Source: Membranipora membranacea (taxonomy: Eukaryota; Bryozoa; Gymnolaemata; Cheilostomatida; Membraniporidae). From it: a DNA stretch of 64,000 bases. The number at the start of each line of letters is the position of its first letter. Positions within the stretch are counted from its first letter, which is position 1. The stretch spans positions 15,682,948-15,746,947 of the forward strand of contig OU612071.1 of NCBI GenBank assembly GCA_914767715.1. The letters are read 5' to 3'. A model generated the notes under the pieces. That model made no database searches, was not told where the DNA came from, and was given only the letters and a program-made list of their open reading frames with translations. Made by a program: the position numbers and the translations under genes. Shown here in pieces: positions 49,306 to 61,152 of this stretch.

Positions 49306-49510
49306 GGGGATGGTGAGATGGCGCAATAGGGTATCGCACTTGCTATTCACCGCCAGGCAATTAGTGCCGCAAGTGTTGTGGGTTCGAATCCCATTGGGGG
49401 AGCTTTCAAGGTTGATTGTTCCAGCCCCCAGCACCCTCGGGTGTATACCTTTTCTACAAGAAAAAAACTACGTTGTGTGGTTACTTGTAGGCAATGTGTC
49501 ACCTCCTATC
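49306..49510 (+). mobile_element. tRNA-derived SINE-like sequence, family C
   Basis: Box-A-like 'tggcgcaataggg' near 49,318 and a perfect box B GGTTCGAATCC at 49,381-49,391. I could not fold a proper cloverleaf, so it is a SINE head, not a tRNA gene. Only one copy in the window. Confidence 0.55.
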
Positions 49511-50048
49511 TGATTTGATGTTAGAATGGGGAGAAACCTACCCGATACCCAATCAATTATTAGCCAACAAATTGGCAAGGCAACTATTTAGATCAATAAG
49601 TTGTCGGCGTGATGATAAATCCAGGGCAAATTGACACCAAACTGTACCAGTTTGAAAATAAATATATCTTATTACAGATAAGCTTAGTGATACTTCCAAT
49701 CTCTCACCCCAAATCAACTGTGTAAAACTGCATCTACACCTAGTTCTTAAGGCATGTCAACAAGGAAGAAGTACTGGGGATTTCGACCTCATTACATTAT
49801 CTTTCATTCTAGAAACAATGCTAAGAGGCAATGTTGTCAATTTTTCTATTTTTTTTTGTTTATTGGTTCTCTGTTCATCATATCATCAGGATGTAGTGTA
49901 ATAACATGACAAAATAACAGCTGCTTTAACATCTATACTCAACTCATTATACAAAGCATTATGCAATGCAAAACTCTCACAGTACCACTAGCAATAATGC
50001 AAAACGCAATTTGTAATGAAGACACGCAATAGGCAATATGCAATGATA

Positions 50049-53033
50049 TCAAATATCTAGTTCGAGTATATATGGGAGAGTGTGCTTCACTTGGAACAAG
50101 TATCGGTCCAGGTGTCTCTTATATAGAATATAAAACACATATACAGCTAGTGTTAACCCAAGCAGAACTCGTATCCCGTAAGTAAGGAAGTTATCGTCCC
50201 CTCTCCAGCAGAACCACTGGTTAGCGATTCTCATGAACCCTGCCAAAGTAAGAAGATTGAAATAAAGTGTACTCCCCAGACTATATAATTCAGAACTCCT
50301 GCTTATTCAGCAAAGGAAAATTGGTCCCTTCAGCCAGATCTCAATTCATTATAATATCGCTTAATTCAGACTTTTGTTGGTCCTCAGAGGTTTTTTGATT
50401 TGAGTAGATTGCACTGTAAATTGATCATAATATTAGTTTAATGAGTGCAAGACTACAACTCGATAATTAGACCAATAAAACCAGGTACAGCAGCCTTTTC
50501 ATAATTGGTCTTAAACAGTACCTTGGTTATTCGATTTTGCTTTTTTGCCATTGAGTAATTCTGCCGAAGCTTAAGATCTACTTGAGGGTACAAAGACAAC
50601 TCTGAACTTACACAACCAAGCAGATACATGGTAAAATAAGTTGATAATACTATACTCCATCAAGAGTTAACCAGGGGAAGGCAATTTCTAATTTATTCAT
50701 GATCTGTACTGCTCACCCTTGTAACATTTATTATTTGTCAATCTTGAATAATCTCGGCATTGAATAAGAGTGATGACAATGATTGATGGTCAAAATTAAC
50801 TAAGCAATGCCAAGATTAAAATTATTTTCCCATGTAGTTCAGAATTTCTGCATTTCTGAATATCTCTATTGTTGATCATAGTCCCAAAAAAAAGCTTGCA
50901 GGTAAAAAGTCAAATGAATTATTTTAGCAAATTGAGAGCAGATAACTCCAAATTTATACAGCCCATAGTTTTTTATATGAGTTTGAATCCACATGAAAAG
51001 TATATAAAAGTGGTTCAATAATGTGAGTGGCACTTAGGTGAGTTGGGGAGTCTATTTTACACACCCATGCAGAAAACTTCATTCAGACAATTGAATTTAA
51101 GCTTTATACATACCACTTTCCCATCCCCCTATCAACCCTTGACCCAGTATAGTATCTATTATCTTCTATTTACTATCTACTATATACTAGTACTAATATC
51201 TACCGTAGTACTCACATGCTTCTTTGCATGGTTTTTCAGTCATAACTTCGCGCTAATTTATCAATAACCTTCTTACTTTCATATTATATCCATCAATGTC
51301 TCAAATTATATATTGTAAAGTTTTGAGGATGGATGTGCATAGCTTCCTGCGATAAGAAAGGCTCCTCTCTATTTTGTTTATTTGCTTGTTTTGATGGCTC
51401 CATGCCGGTCACATGACTTGTCACAACGCAACGTTATTTCAATCTAATGAAAATATTGGCTGCTGTGATAATAGCTTTCATGGTAGTGATAAAGATAGCT
51501 TAAGGAAACTAATCTTGAGCTATTCTACAAACTTCATGAATTTCCATGTGCACCATCCATCCGTGTAGCACTATAGTACTAATACGTACCTCCAACAACA
51601 TTGTCGACCAGTTTTCTAGCCCCGGTTCCTTGCTCTGTACCCATAGTAACAAGCTGTGAGGGCTGGGTAAACATACCGCTCACGTTGGAGTCGGGCATTG
51701 CCTTCCGGAAGTCTATGGCATCTGTTGACATATCACCTATGAGAAAAAATGACGAGATGCTTAAATTGATCCCTTCAACACATCAACACATCAGATTCTC
51801 AATGAGTAAATAGTGTATTAACTGAAGTTCAATTGGTAAGCGGAATCGTTGAGATGACAGTGGTGATTATAATTTATTTGATTTCATTCCATCCGCGCGG
51901 CCGAATCATCCAATCTGTTGTCTCTCATCTGACTACACATATCTCAAAGCTGCATAGTTTTTAGTGATGGCAAATTGCCAGATTTCGGCGTGACAGGACG
52001 AGACTGAGACAGCAACAAAATTCGAGACAAGACCGAGATATATATCGATGCCAATAAAATTGGAAAACTGCCACTTTATGGGCATCTGGAAATTGAATAT
52101 AATACAGAAATGACTATTAATTTTGATATAACATCAATCTTGGCTTTTGAACAAATATTATCATTTTGGAAGATCAACGGTCACGATAATACATCATAAT
52201 ACAGTATAGTTAGGTGTTGACTGTATGTATGGCCCATTTAGTAATCATCATAATAATGTTTATTATGAACAAGTCTCAACATATATTAAGTGTGTCTGTC
52301 TCGACATGACGAGACAGTTTCTCAAGGATACAAGTCTCACGAGACCGAGACCGAGACATTGCCATCACTAATAGTTTGCTACTATTATCCTACTATGCTA
52401 AGTAATAGTATATGAACTCTTACCTGGCCCGAGGTCACATGGCAAATCTAAAAAAAAATCAAAATAAGAAGATGAGTATTGACTGCTTTTTCAAAGATAA
52501 ATATAATTCCACAGGTGGTGTTATTATGGTTTTCTAACTTCAAATCTTTGTGTATCACAGGTCATGTGCATTTGAGTTTTTAAGACGTTAAATCAACATG
52601 ATTGCACTTTCCTAGTCATATTTACAATCATACCCAAAACCAAGTCAAGTTTGATCCAGTCTGGCTGTATTCAGAGTTGCCACGCCCCAAATGATTGTTA
52701 TGCATCTTTACAGTAGAGAACTAGCAACTCCAAATGCAGGCAAACTGGTTTGATTTTAGATCTTTGTTTCGGCTTGTTGATAAGTGATCTATGGAGATGG
52801 AGGATATCGAAATCGGAAAATTGGCAATTTGGATAAAGATTATTATTCTACCCCAAATCGACATCCTGCAGGTACATACCTGTAAACATTGCCTTAGCCT
52901 CTCGTTCCTCGCTTGACTCATATCCCGGTCTACGTTTCAGGTAGTCAGTACGATACCTCTCAGCCTCTGACTTCTTAACTTTCTCTTCTTGTAACATAGT
53001 TGAGAAGATCCCAAAATTCCTACGCTGCACCAT
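50049..53033 (-). CDS. Unrecognised protein with one C-terminal membrane segment, four exons
   Basis: Exons 53033-52880, 52447-52424, 51736-51590 and 50239-50049 join in frame with GT-AG junctions and give 171 residues, stop at 50,049. Residues 1-51 are a charged helix (QEEKVKKSEAERYR). The 24-base exon 2 encodes DLPCDLGPG. The middle is Ser/Thr-rich. A hydrophobic stretch at about residues 129-152 (IRVLLGLTLAVYVFYILY) is followed by KRHLDRY, consistent with a single membrane span and a short basic flank. ATG 53,033 has no in-frame alternative in the exon. The last exon also contains a possible donor (CAA/gtgaag) that could lead on to the exons at 47,429-48,091. I know no family that fits. 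Confidence 0.72.
50283..50415. repeat. Dispersed repeat, copy 3 of 3
   Basis: Shares 'aattcagaactcctg', 'aaattggtcccttcag' and 'cagatctcaatt' with 18,780-18,970. Confidence 0.55.
51962..52370. mobile_element. Non-autonomous hAT-type element, 409 bp
   Basis: Ends TAGTGATGGCAA and complement, flanked by ATAGTTTT and ATAGTTTG (7 of 8 match). Subterminal 'cgagac' motifs are repeated at both ends. It lies in intron 2 of the minus-strand membrane-protein gene. Confidence 0.82.
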
Positions 53034-53539
53034 GATGAGGCTGTGTAAGGTCGTATCAAGGTCAAAACAAGGTCAAAATGTGATGAGTTTTACACTTTAT
53101 GATGTTCTATGCTTAGGATTTGCTGTTGCCTGTTGCACTAGAAATACTGAGCTTAATGGTTGAGTCAATTTCCTTTTTTACTTTCTTTTTGTTTTTTTGG
53201 TAATGTTTGTTGTTGGTAATATTGAGATCTTCTTTCTTTTGTTGGATTAGCGACTCAAATTAGTTCATGTTTACAGTATTCCCCTCTGCAGCCTTTCCTG
53301 TCCTCCTGATATCTCTTCCCTGATGTTTTCCTTCTCTGACGGTTGAGCACCAAACAGCCTGTCCACTTACATGATTCAGTGAATAATGGATTGTTCCCAA
53401 AAATTGGTGACATCATCAAAAAAGGATATACGCTTAAGATGGCTTTATTTGCTATGACAGGTTTCAGGTTTGAACTTTGTGAGGAAAAACATGCAATAGC
53501 AAGTAGCACGAATATATCTCTTTTTTTGATATTATTATA

Positions 53540-55281
53540 TACTCTATTATGTTCACCGACCAATTTATCACAACAAATGAGGCCGTGTGAAAAAAGAAGG
53601 AATGCAATTAAATGAATTTTTTTAAAATTAGTTTATCATAGAATGCTGTCCGATCAACTTTCTGAGACAGCTGAAGTAAATTACTGCACACATGATCATC
53701 ATAGGGTTGGACTTTTGATACATATTGTAGACACAATACACTTAGATGTACGTTGAGTTAGATGTATCCGTTTCGTCTCCAGTGGTGATTGTCAATAACA
53801 ATTGGAACACAAATGCAGAGTTCTCAGGTTACTATAACAGTTACCTTACCAACAACGACAGTGTCATTGAATTCCCTGACTACTATGTTACAATTGATGA
53901 CATTCCTTTGGTAGAAGAATACACGGTAAACTCTCACCTAGAAAATATAGATACCACTAAGGCAACCATATCAGAGGATTACCCTTCATGGATATCAAAA
54001 AATAACTTGCATATCCTCTCTGAGCCTATAGCACACATCATCATTTGAGCAAGGTTGCTGAGAGAATACTCTCCTGGCAAATTACAGAGAAACTTCCCGC
54101 TCTCAAATACCAATATGCTTACACAAGGAATATTGGTACCACAGATGCTCTGGTGAACTTTTCATCTAGTGTGGCTAGCTTGCTTGATTGCAATGACAAT
54201 CTTGGTGTTCAGGCAATAATGCTAGACTTTTCTAAAGCATTCGACAAAATGCGTCCAGATCTCGCTGTCAAGAAACTTTTAAAACTGAAAATAGACGGCT
54301 ATCTTGTAGCTATTGTTCAGGACTTTCTCTCTAATAGAGAACAATGTGAGAGGTTTCGCAACGGAAAATCCATCTTCAGTCAAATTAATATAGGTGTCCC
54401 CCAAGGGACAGTACTAGGTCCTCTACTCTGGAATGCATTTATCGATGACTTGTCACCACCAACACCACATCTTAAGAACGCCGATGACACAAGTTTATAC
54501 CATCCGCTATCAAAATCTAACTGTCTCATGACCGACTCTACTGCTCATCGGGCAACTGTGAGCATCAGCGACAACCACCTTCAAAGAGCACTCGATTACA
54601 CCTCTCAGTACTGCACTGATAACTTTCTGCTGTTGAATGTGAACAAAACTCTCTCCATAAACTTCATTTTGCAAAAAACACTCACCATTGACACCTATAA
54701 CATCAATCACTCTGAAATACTCTACACCCCAAGTGTGAGGCTCCTTGGTGTGATATTTGATGAGCACCTGAAGTTTCACTCCCATGTAGACCATATCATT
54801 GCAAAACAAAACATTCTCTGCATGGTCTTATAAAGCTAAGAAAAGCTGGCGTGAGATCTCATTCACTGATATTATTTTACAAAGCTAGAATTTTATCGGT
54901 TTTATCATATGCAGCCCCGTGCTGGTTCCCACACACCACCCAAAATGATAAAGATAAACTGGAGAGATTTCAAAAGCTCTGCACTAGAATTTTGATTCCA
55001 TATGAGGAAGACTATCAAGAGAGACTTTCTTTACTAAAGCTCGAAGAGCTAAAAATACATCTTGATCTTCTTTCTTTTTGATATATTGCAAAGGTTAAAG
55101 AATATGAGAATCATCCGTGTAAAATATTTTTGGAAGCCCGGAATCACCGTTCTTTAAATAGGACAGCATTTATAGACAATGATATTTTTCATAAATACAC
55201 CTGACTGCTTTGTTTTTATTTATTTATTTTGCATGGTCTTTATTTGTCATTGACTATGATCAGCAATAATAAAGTATATAT
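53540..55281 (+). pseudogene. Broken non-LTR retrotransposon (CR1/L2/jockey-like reverse transcriptase)
   Basis: Reverse-transcriptase sequence lies in three blocks: 53,746-54,048; 54,045-54,833; and 54,806-55,203. Recognisable motifs are LDFSKAFD, the GVPQGTVLGPLLW block and LLGVIFDEHLKFHSH. The active-site block reads NADD (54,477-54,488) where FADD is usual. Breaks include loss of sequence plus a frame change at about 54,040, a one-base frame change near 54,803 and an in-frame TGA at 55,079-55,081. No endonuclease domain is visible, so it is also 5'-truncated. The tail ends in AATAAAGTATATATAT. It is dead as it stands and unrelated to the neighbouring genes. Confidence 0.9.
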
Positions 55282-55539
55282 ATATGTAAATGCAATAGCA
55301 ACTAGCATTAATTAGACAAGTCATTGCACACTCTCCATGTGTATATATTTATGAGCAAAAGTAAAAATGATCATATTATATAACAAATTGTGTTAAAAAT
55401 TAGATAATTATGTATAGAACTAATTCAATATGAATTATAGTATATATATATTTTTCCACTACTATTCTCTTGCTCGCTGCTGCTGAACCAGATTTTTGGT
55501 CAATTGTTGTGACATTTGTATGTTTTGGCAATTGTGTTT

Positions 55540-56275
55540 GAAAATTTTTATCTGAGTATTTTTGCCTTCTTTTAAATAAGATCAACCTAGTATGGGTATT
55601 TGAGAAATGTCAATGAACAAACTCAATTTAAATTAAATTTATTTTGTTTATTGCCATTTCCTGAATATTCATCATTTTATTAAATTCAAAATTTTTTTAA
55701 ATTGAATCAAATAATTTGAGCGAAAAAATGGAGAGTTTTGGGTTTTGATATTGTGGTTTCTATATTTTTGTCCGTGAGTGCAAAACATTTCTAAAGAGAT
55801 GACTTTGGTTGTCAATAAAGCTATTTATATATTATATATACACATATATATAATATAATACAATATAATATATTGTATATGAGATTTTTTTATCATTTCA
55901 TGCAATAAATAAACTCAATTTAAATTAAATTAATTTTTTAATTGCCATTTCCTAAATATTCATCATTTTATTAATTTTGAAAACTTTAAAAATTGAATCA
56001 AATAATCTGAGCCAAAAAATTGAGAGCTTCTGGTTTTGATAATGCGTTTTTTATCTCTTTTCCTGGCACTGAGTGCAAAACATGTCTAGTGAGATGACTT
56101 TAAATGCCAATAAAGTTATCTATAAATATATATTGTATATGAGATTTTTTATCTTTTTGTCTTCTTTGAATAGGATTAGCCTAGTAAATATGATGGATAG
56201 TTAAGAAATGTCAATAAATAAACTAAATTTATTTTGTTTATTGCGATTTCTTAACTATCCATCATTTTATTTAAT
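55540..56275. repeat. AT-rich tandem repeat, about 300-bp units, with palindromes
   Basis: At least two full units and one partial share 'actcaatttaaattaaat', 'catttcctRaatattcatc', 'gtgcaaaacat' and a terminal 'caataaag'. The last unit contains a strong imperfect palindrome at about 56,190-56,263 (gatggatagttaagaaat and its complement). Confidence 0.8.
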
Positions 56276-56899
56276 CAATTGAATCTCTAGTTGTCACTCA
56301 CAAATAATAAAATTGAACTCGGGTTGTCACACTAATTGTAAATGAATTTTCACTCTCAATCAATCAGAGATATAAATGTAATTATAAATTATCTATTTCT
56401 TCTTTGTAAAGTGAATTCCGTTAAAATACACAGCTGGTTACAAAGTCGACGATAAAAGTACAGTGTTACAGTGCCATTTGCATTTAGGGACAGTTATAAC
56501 ATGGTAAAAGAGCTGGGTGGATCACTCTGAATACCCTGGTATTTGTATGAGGAAAAATTTGCCATTTTGCAAAGACTTGAAATAGCTCAAATCTAATTCT
56601 AGGATATATTTCCCAGCATTTTTAACCAACTTCTTTGTCCTATCATATCTCAGCTAGCCAGAATTTATTTCTCGCTTTAGTTCTAGTCAGCCCCAAACTA
56701 GGAAAGTAATAATATGTGCTGCATAAGTGTGTGTAAATCAAGAGACAAATATGAGAGTGTTTTTAGTATTGTTTTTACTCAGATCACCCGGTTGATTAAA
56801 AAGGTTGATTATAATCAAATGTCATATCACACGCCACATCCCAAAGCATGGGCGGCAAAATATTATTTTGCCTTTATGGCAAGGCCGCAATGTCTGCAC
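56276..56899. other. Intergenic, nothing recognised
   Basis: No coding frame with splice support and no clear repeat. Confidence 0.35.
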
Positions 56900-57055
56900 C
56901 AGTTTTGCTCTCTGTTTGCAGGCAGGTCGGAGCACACCTGGGGGCCAACCATACCCCAGTAGTCAAAAGACTGCAGTGAGATTCGAACCAACGACCTTCA
57001 TCACTTATGTGTTGAAAGACCGGCGCTCTAACCAGCTGAGTATACCTCCTACTCC
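56900..57055 (-). mobile_element. tRNA-derived SINE, family A, copy 2
   Basis: The minus-strand head TCAGCTGGTTAGAGC and box B GGTTCGAATC match copy 1, with the shared body 'ggtgtgctccgacctgc'. Confidence 0.85.
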
Positions 57056-57309
57056 ATATTTCAGTATTTCTTATCACTTGGTAATATCGGATCTGATAAT
57101 AAATAAAAATAAACTAAAAAGGAATAGACTTTCGTGTTTGTGCAGATTTTACTTACTGATTTAGATGAAGGTATGACTGATAAACTGCACCGGCACATGA
57201 TGATGACATGTTTAGTTGATATCTGACAGTACTCTTGGAAGGGTAGCTGCGGCAGTCGTACAGCTGTCGAGTAGTGATTTTGCGGGTTTTTTCTATTGCG
57301 GTAAATCTA

Positions 57310-57390
57310 TGTTTATTCTACAGTAGTATTTCTACGGTATTTCTGCAACAGTATTTCTGCAGCAGTATTTCTGCAGCAGTATTTATACAG
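57310..57390. repeat. 15-bp tandem repeat
   Basis: Units of 'tatttctgcagcag' type, about five copies with changes. Confidence 0.85.
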
Positions 57391-58019
57391 CGTTGCTCAA
57401 TGCTTCTGCAGCTGCAATTGATGATCAAACGGATGCGGAACAGTTTGTGTACAGCTGCTCACCAGTTTGGGTACTGATATTAATGAATACCTGGTCTTCC
57501 TATGACTAGACGGAGTGGATGAGCATGCCCAGCAAGCAGTTATAGTTGCTGACGCTGACAGCGCGATGCTTTTGTTCATCGCAGTGTGTCCATCAGTGTG
57601 TATGTAGTACTGAGGTGGCTTTGGTCTTTTGTTAAGTTCATCTGTGTTCTTTCAGGCAAAACGTGTTTTTTGCTAGCTAAGGTCCAACCAGGGTTGATTT
57701 ATAAATTAAAATTAATTGCTTCATTTAAAAATCCTATCTAATGATAGGTTTTTAGTTGCGATGCGCTCTTCATCCAAAATTAGTGTTATAATATCATTCC
57801 CAACACCCTATAAATTTAGATATAATTTAGAAATGAAAATAAAAGACAGAAAATTCTACAGGTAGAATTTCGCAGGGCCATGCTTGGATACACAGGCTAT
57901 CTCTATAGATATACTTGATGGACTTCAAAAAAAAATTTGATCTCCAAAGATGAGACAAAATCCTGTGTAGGATGCTGTCAACTCGCTGTCGGAGTGAGAT
58001 AGAAATTTAATGCAACCCT

Positions 58020-58504
58020 GTACCATGTGCTCGATGCCTGTCTAAGAGAAGTGCTGTTATGATGCTTCCTGCACACAGAACATGTCCTCGATCTTGAACC
58101 AAAGAGTATGAAGGTCATTTGATTTACTCTTGATATCACATCATGCGGTTTACCATATTGATAAGCCCCAACCACAAAGGAAGAAATGAAATTCCCTGAC
58201 AATGGTATAATACCTGAATGTAGTACAATCATGTTCCTATTTCCGCTTACAGCAGATAGCAATCTGTACAGATTGATTCGTTTTAGGGTATCTGATGTCC
58301 AACCGAGCGACGAGCTCTCACGCTAGATCAATGTATGAATGTGTGGATGCTAATCCTGAGTATATTAACAGACATTCAGAGAATACAGACGGTGCTTTGT
58401 TCTTCTTTGTACAGCCTATAATATGTGAAGGTCATGGTACTGTCGCCCATTGTCCACCTTATATACCTAAGAGACAGCTAACCTGTGTCATCTGTACTAA
58501 ATAA
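58020..58504 (+). pseudogene. Partial short-chain collagen C4-like gene copy
   Basis: A piece at 58,020-58,113 is nearly identical to the end of exon 5 of the gene at 61,153-63,909 (CARCLSKRSAVMMLPA). The conserved tryptophan codon is TGA here (58,095-58,097). After a short intron, a terminal exon at 58,287-58,504 is fully open (YLMSNRATS to PKRQLTCVICTK, stop 58,502), with AATAAA overlapping the stop. It matches the family's C-terminal end (…QLTCVVCTK type). The 5' part of the domain and all earlier exons are missing. The intron is also related to that after exon 5 of the neighbouring copy, so this is a local segmental duplication. Read as a truncated, probably dead paralogue; a base-calling error at the TGA is possible. 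Confidence 0.8.
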
Positions 58505-61152
58505 AAACATCCTGGCTATTGGTCAAACCTGGAACCTTTGTTATTTTGCATGGTGTAATGAGTGTTAGTTTAAACCCGTTGATTTATGTAGCCCACAATG
58601 TATTAAATGTAATAAAATGCGTTAGCTTAGGCCCCATTTTACAGTTCCTTGTTCTTGTGGCAGTCCAGGATTGAGTTTGTAAGAAAAACGTACTTATTGT
58701 TTAATAGTACTAATATAGTTTGACCCACCTACTAATCTATTAAGGACAAGAGGAGTCAGAGACTTTAACTGGTAGTAACTTCTAGAACAACGTAAATCTA
58801 GGTATAAGAATTACCAACATGCAATCTGTTCTCTCAAGCATGATGGCAGGAAGTTTGCAATGTTGTGTAATGTTATCATCAAAATAAGGGTGCAAACAGA
58901 CATAACTCAAGGTATCATAGGATTAGAGTTTATGTAAACACTGATGAATTTCATATTACAATAATATGTTGGCATATCAAATAGCTCAAAGGTATGCTCT
59001 GATGTTATCTTGGCTGCACTTAAGTTTGAAAGATTTGTTTTACAAATCTTTTTGTTGTTCAAATTTTAAAAAGTGATCGATGGCTTTAGTATAATGCAGT
59101 GGCTGCAAACCTCACTCTCCATGGTGCTAAAAACTAAGATTCTCACCCGTGTTAAACTAGAATGAAATCATTGATTTTTCTTTTTGTCCCTGTGTCTAGC
59201 CTTGATGCTTTGTTTTGGCAATCTATAAATACACACAGCCAAGGCTAAAATAGTCTGATTCTTTTCTCAGATTACAGGAACAACAAGGAAAATATAGCAC
59301 CTTGAGAAAAAAAGCTTTCTTCCAGTGACAACCCATCAACATCCTTATATCAAAGGGATATTTGTTTGCAATCTCCCAAAATAGATATTGTTATCGCCAA
59401 ACGATCCTTTATGTAAATTGTTCGTTTATACATCAGTGTGATATTGGATATACGTTATACAACAATGGCCTTGTGTCATAATAAACATGATCACAGCTCT
59501 GATCCTAGGACAATGATAAGCTCTTCTTTCAACTGTAAACAAGTTGAAAAGTGGTGATTAAGCAGGGCCTGTGACACTATAGGGACTTTTCATTGTGATG
59601 TTGAGTTGTCAAGCCTAGATTGACCACCCACCTTGAGAGAAGTAAGGACCTGAATCAGAAGTTCCCATGTATTTAGCTGGGAAAACTTAAAGTTTCCCCT
59701 AAAAAGAATTATGTTCTTGAAATTAAATCCCATTTGCTGTCAGACATTTCAACTCATAGTACCGGCATCGCAATCAAATATATAACCTGGTTTAAATGTT
59801 GAAAGTCTGTCTTTATGTAATTCGTTATGTTTCAATGCTTCGAGCGAGGGACATCAAACAAGTTGTCCGTGCTGATTCAAATGAATGGTTACGATTCCCA
59901 TGACGATGAAACTTCAAAAATTCTGCCTTGCATGCTATTCATTTACCCTTGCCTCCGCATCGACACTTCATAGTTCCCAAAAGCATATGAAGGAACACAA
60001 ACTAAGCATCAAAACACTGTGACTGACAATCCTGTTCGATTCCTTGCCTAGGTAGTAATGCTTGACTTATGGCTGTGCTGATCCACATATCACATATTCA
60101 TTATATTATGCTTTTTACAAAGAGGTGTTGTAATTTTAGAATAAACACAGTTTTCAAAGCTCAATATAACAATTCATTATCAGGCCGTGGCTTCTGAAGG
60201 GATGGGCACAAAGAAATAAATGATTAGAGGTAAAAGAACACCGTTGACCTAAAAGCTGCAGTCAGAACCCACAATACTTTTCTGTAAATTATCATCATAA
60301 TCACTTCCAGCTTGTCCACTGGCAGAAAGAACTAAAAGAATGTTAGTGTTGTTTTTGAGTAACACTTCTCTATTGGTAAGATAGTGAAAGAAGAGAAGGC
60401 GGGGTACCATCCATTCCCTGATAATGAACTCAGGTTTGATTGTAACCAAATTGCCAACAGAGAAAAGGTGTCAATGCAGCAAAATCTCTCTATAAATTCA
60501 TCGTTTATCCTAGCGTTTTGGACTTTCTTTGATGTTATCCTGACGTCCATGAAAATCTAGACACCCTAACCGTTTTGATAAGTTTACAGATGCCAAAGAA
60601 ATACAGCAGAGGTGACCAATAAACTTTTATAGCTTGCTACCACAGCGTTAATCTTTTGGTTTTTAATTTTTACACTGTAAACAATGTTCATATAAACTAA
60701 CAAATCTGCAGTTCAATCAATCGATAGATTAATCTATTATTGTTTTAAATATTAAGTTTTAATCCAAGACAACAGAACAGGAGTATTCACCACATATAAA
60801 ATGATTGAAGCACCATTGAGGTCACTTGTGGGTAATCTTAGCTGATCCTTAACTTTTAAAGTAGGGCATACTGCAGATATCCCACTCTTCCTAATCAGAT
60901 AATCGCCTGGAGATAATATACATTATTCACAGTTGAGACAACAGTGCATGCTGTGACTGATGATCTCAGAATATGCCGCACACAAATGGGAGTATCAGAT
61001 CTTCTTATTAACATTTAATCAAACAACTGTCTCTGATAGGGCGATACAGACAACATCTATTCACGCTTCATTAAACCGCAGAAGGTAAGCTGAATATAAG
61101 CCAGGCATCAATGAGAAAATCACATTGCCAAACAAAACTGACAAAGCTGACA
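58505..61152. other. Intergenic, nothing recognised
   Basis: No coding exon with splice support and no clear repeat on either strand. The promoter of the C4-like gene should lie near the right end. Confidence 0.35.

Noticed and set aside
49306-49400. A functional tRNA gene
   Set aside because: Good box B but no seven-base acceptor pairing; better read as a SINE head.
54045-55081. An active retrotransposon
   Set aside because: Frame breaks, an in-frame stop, no endonuclease region and an altered active-site block make it inactive.
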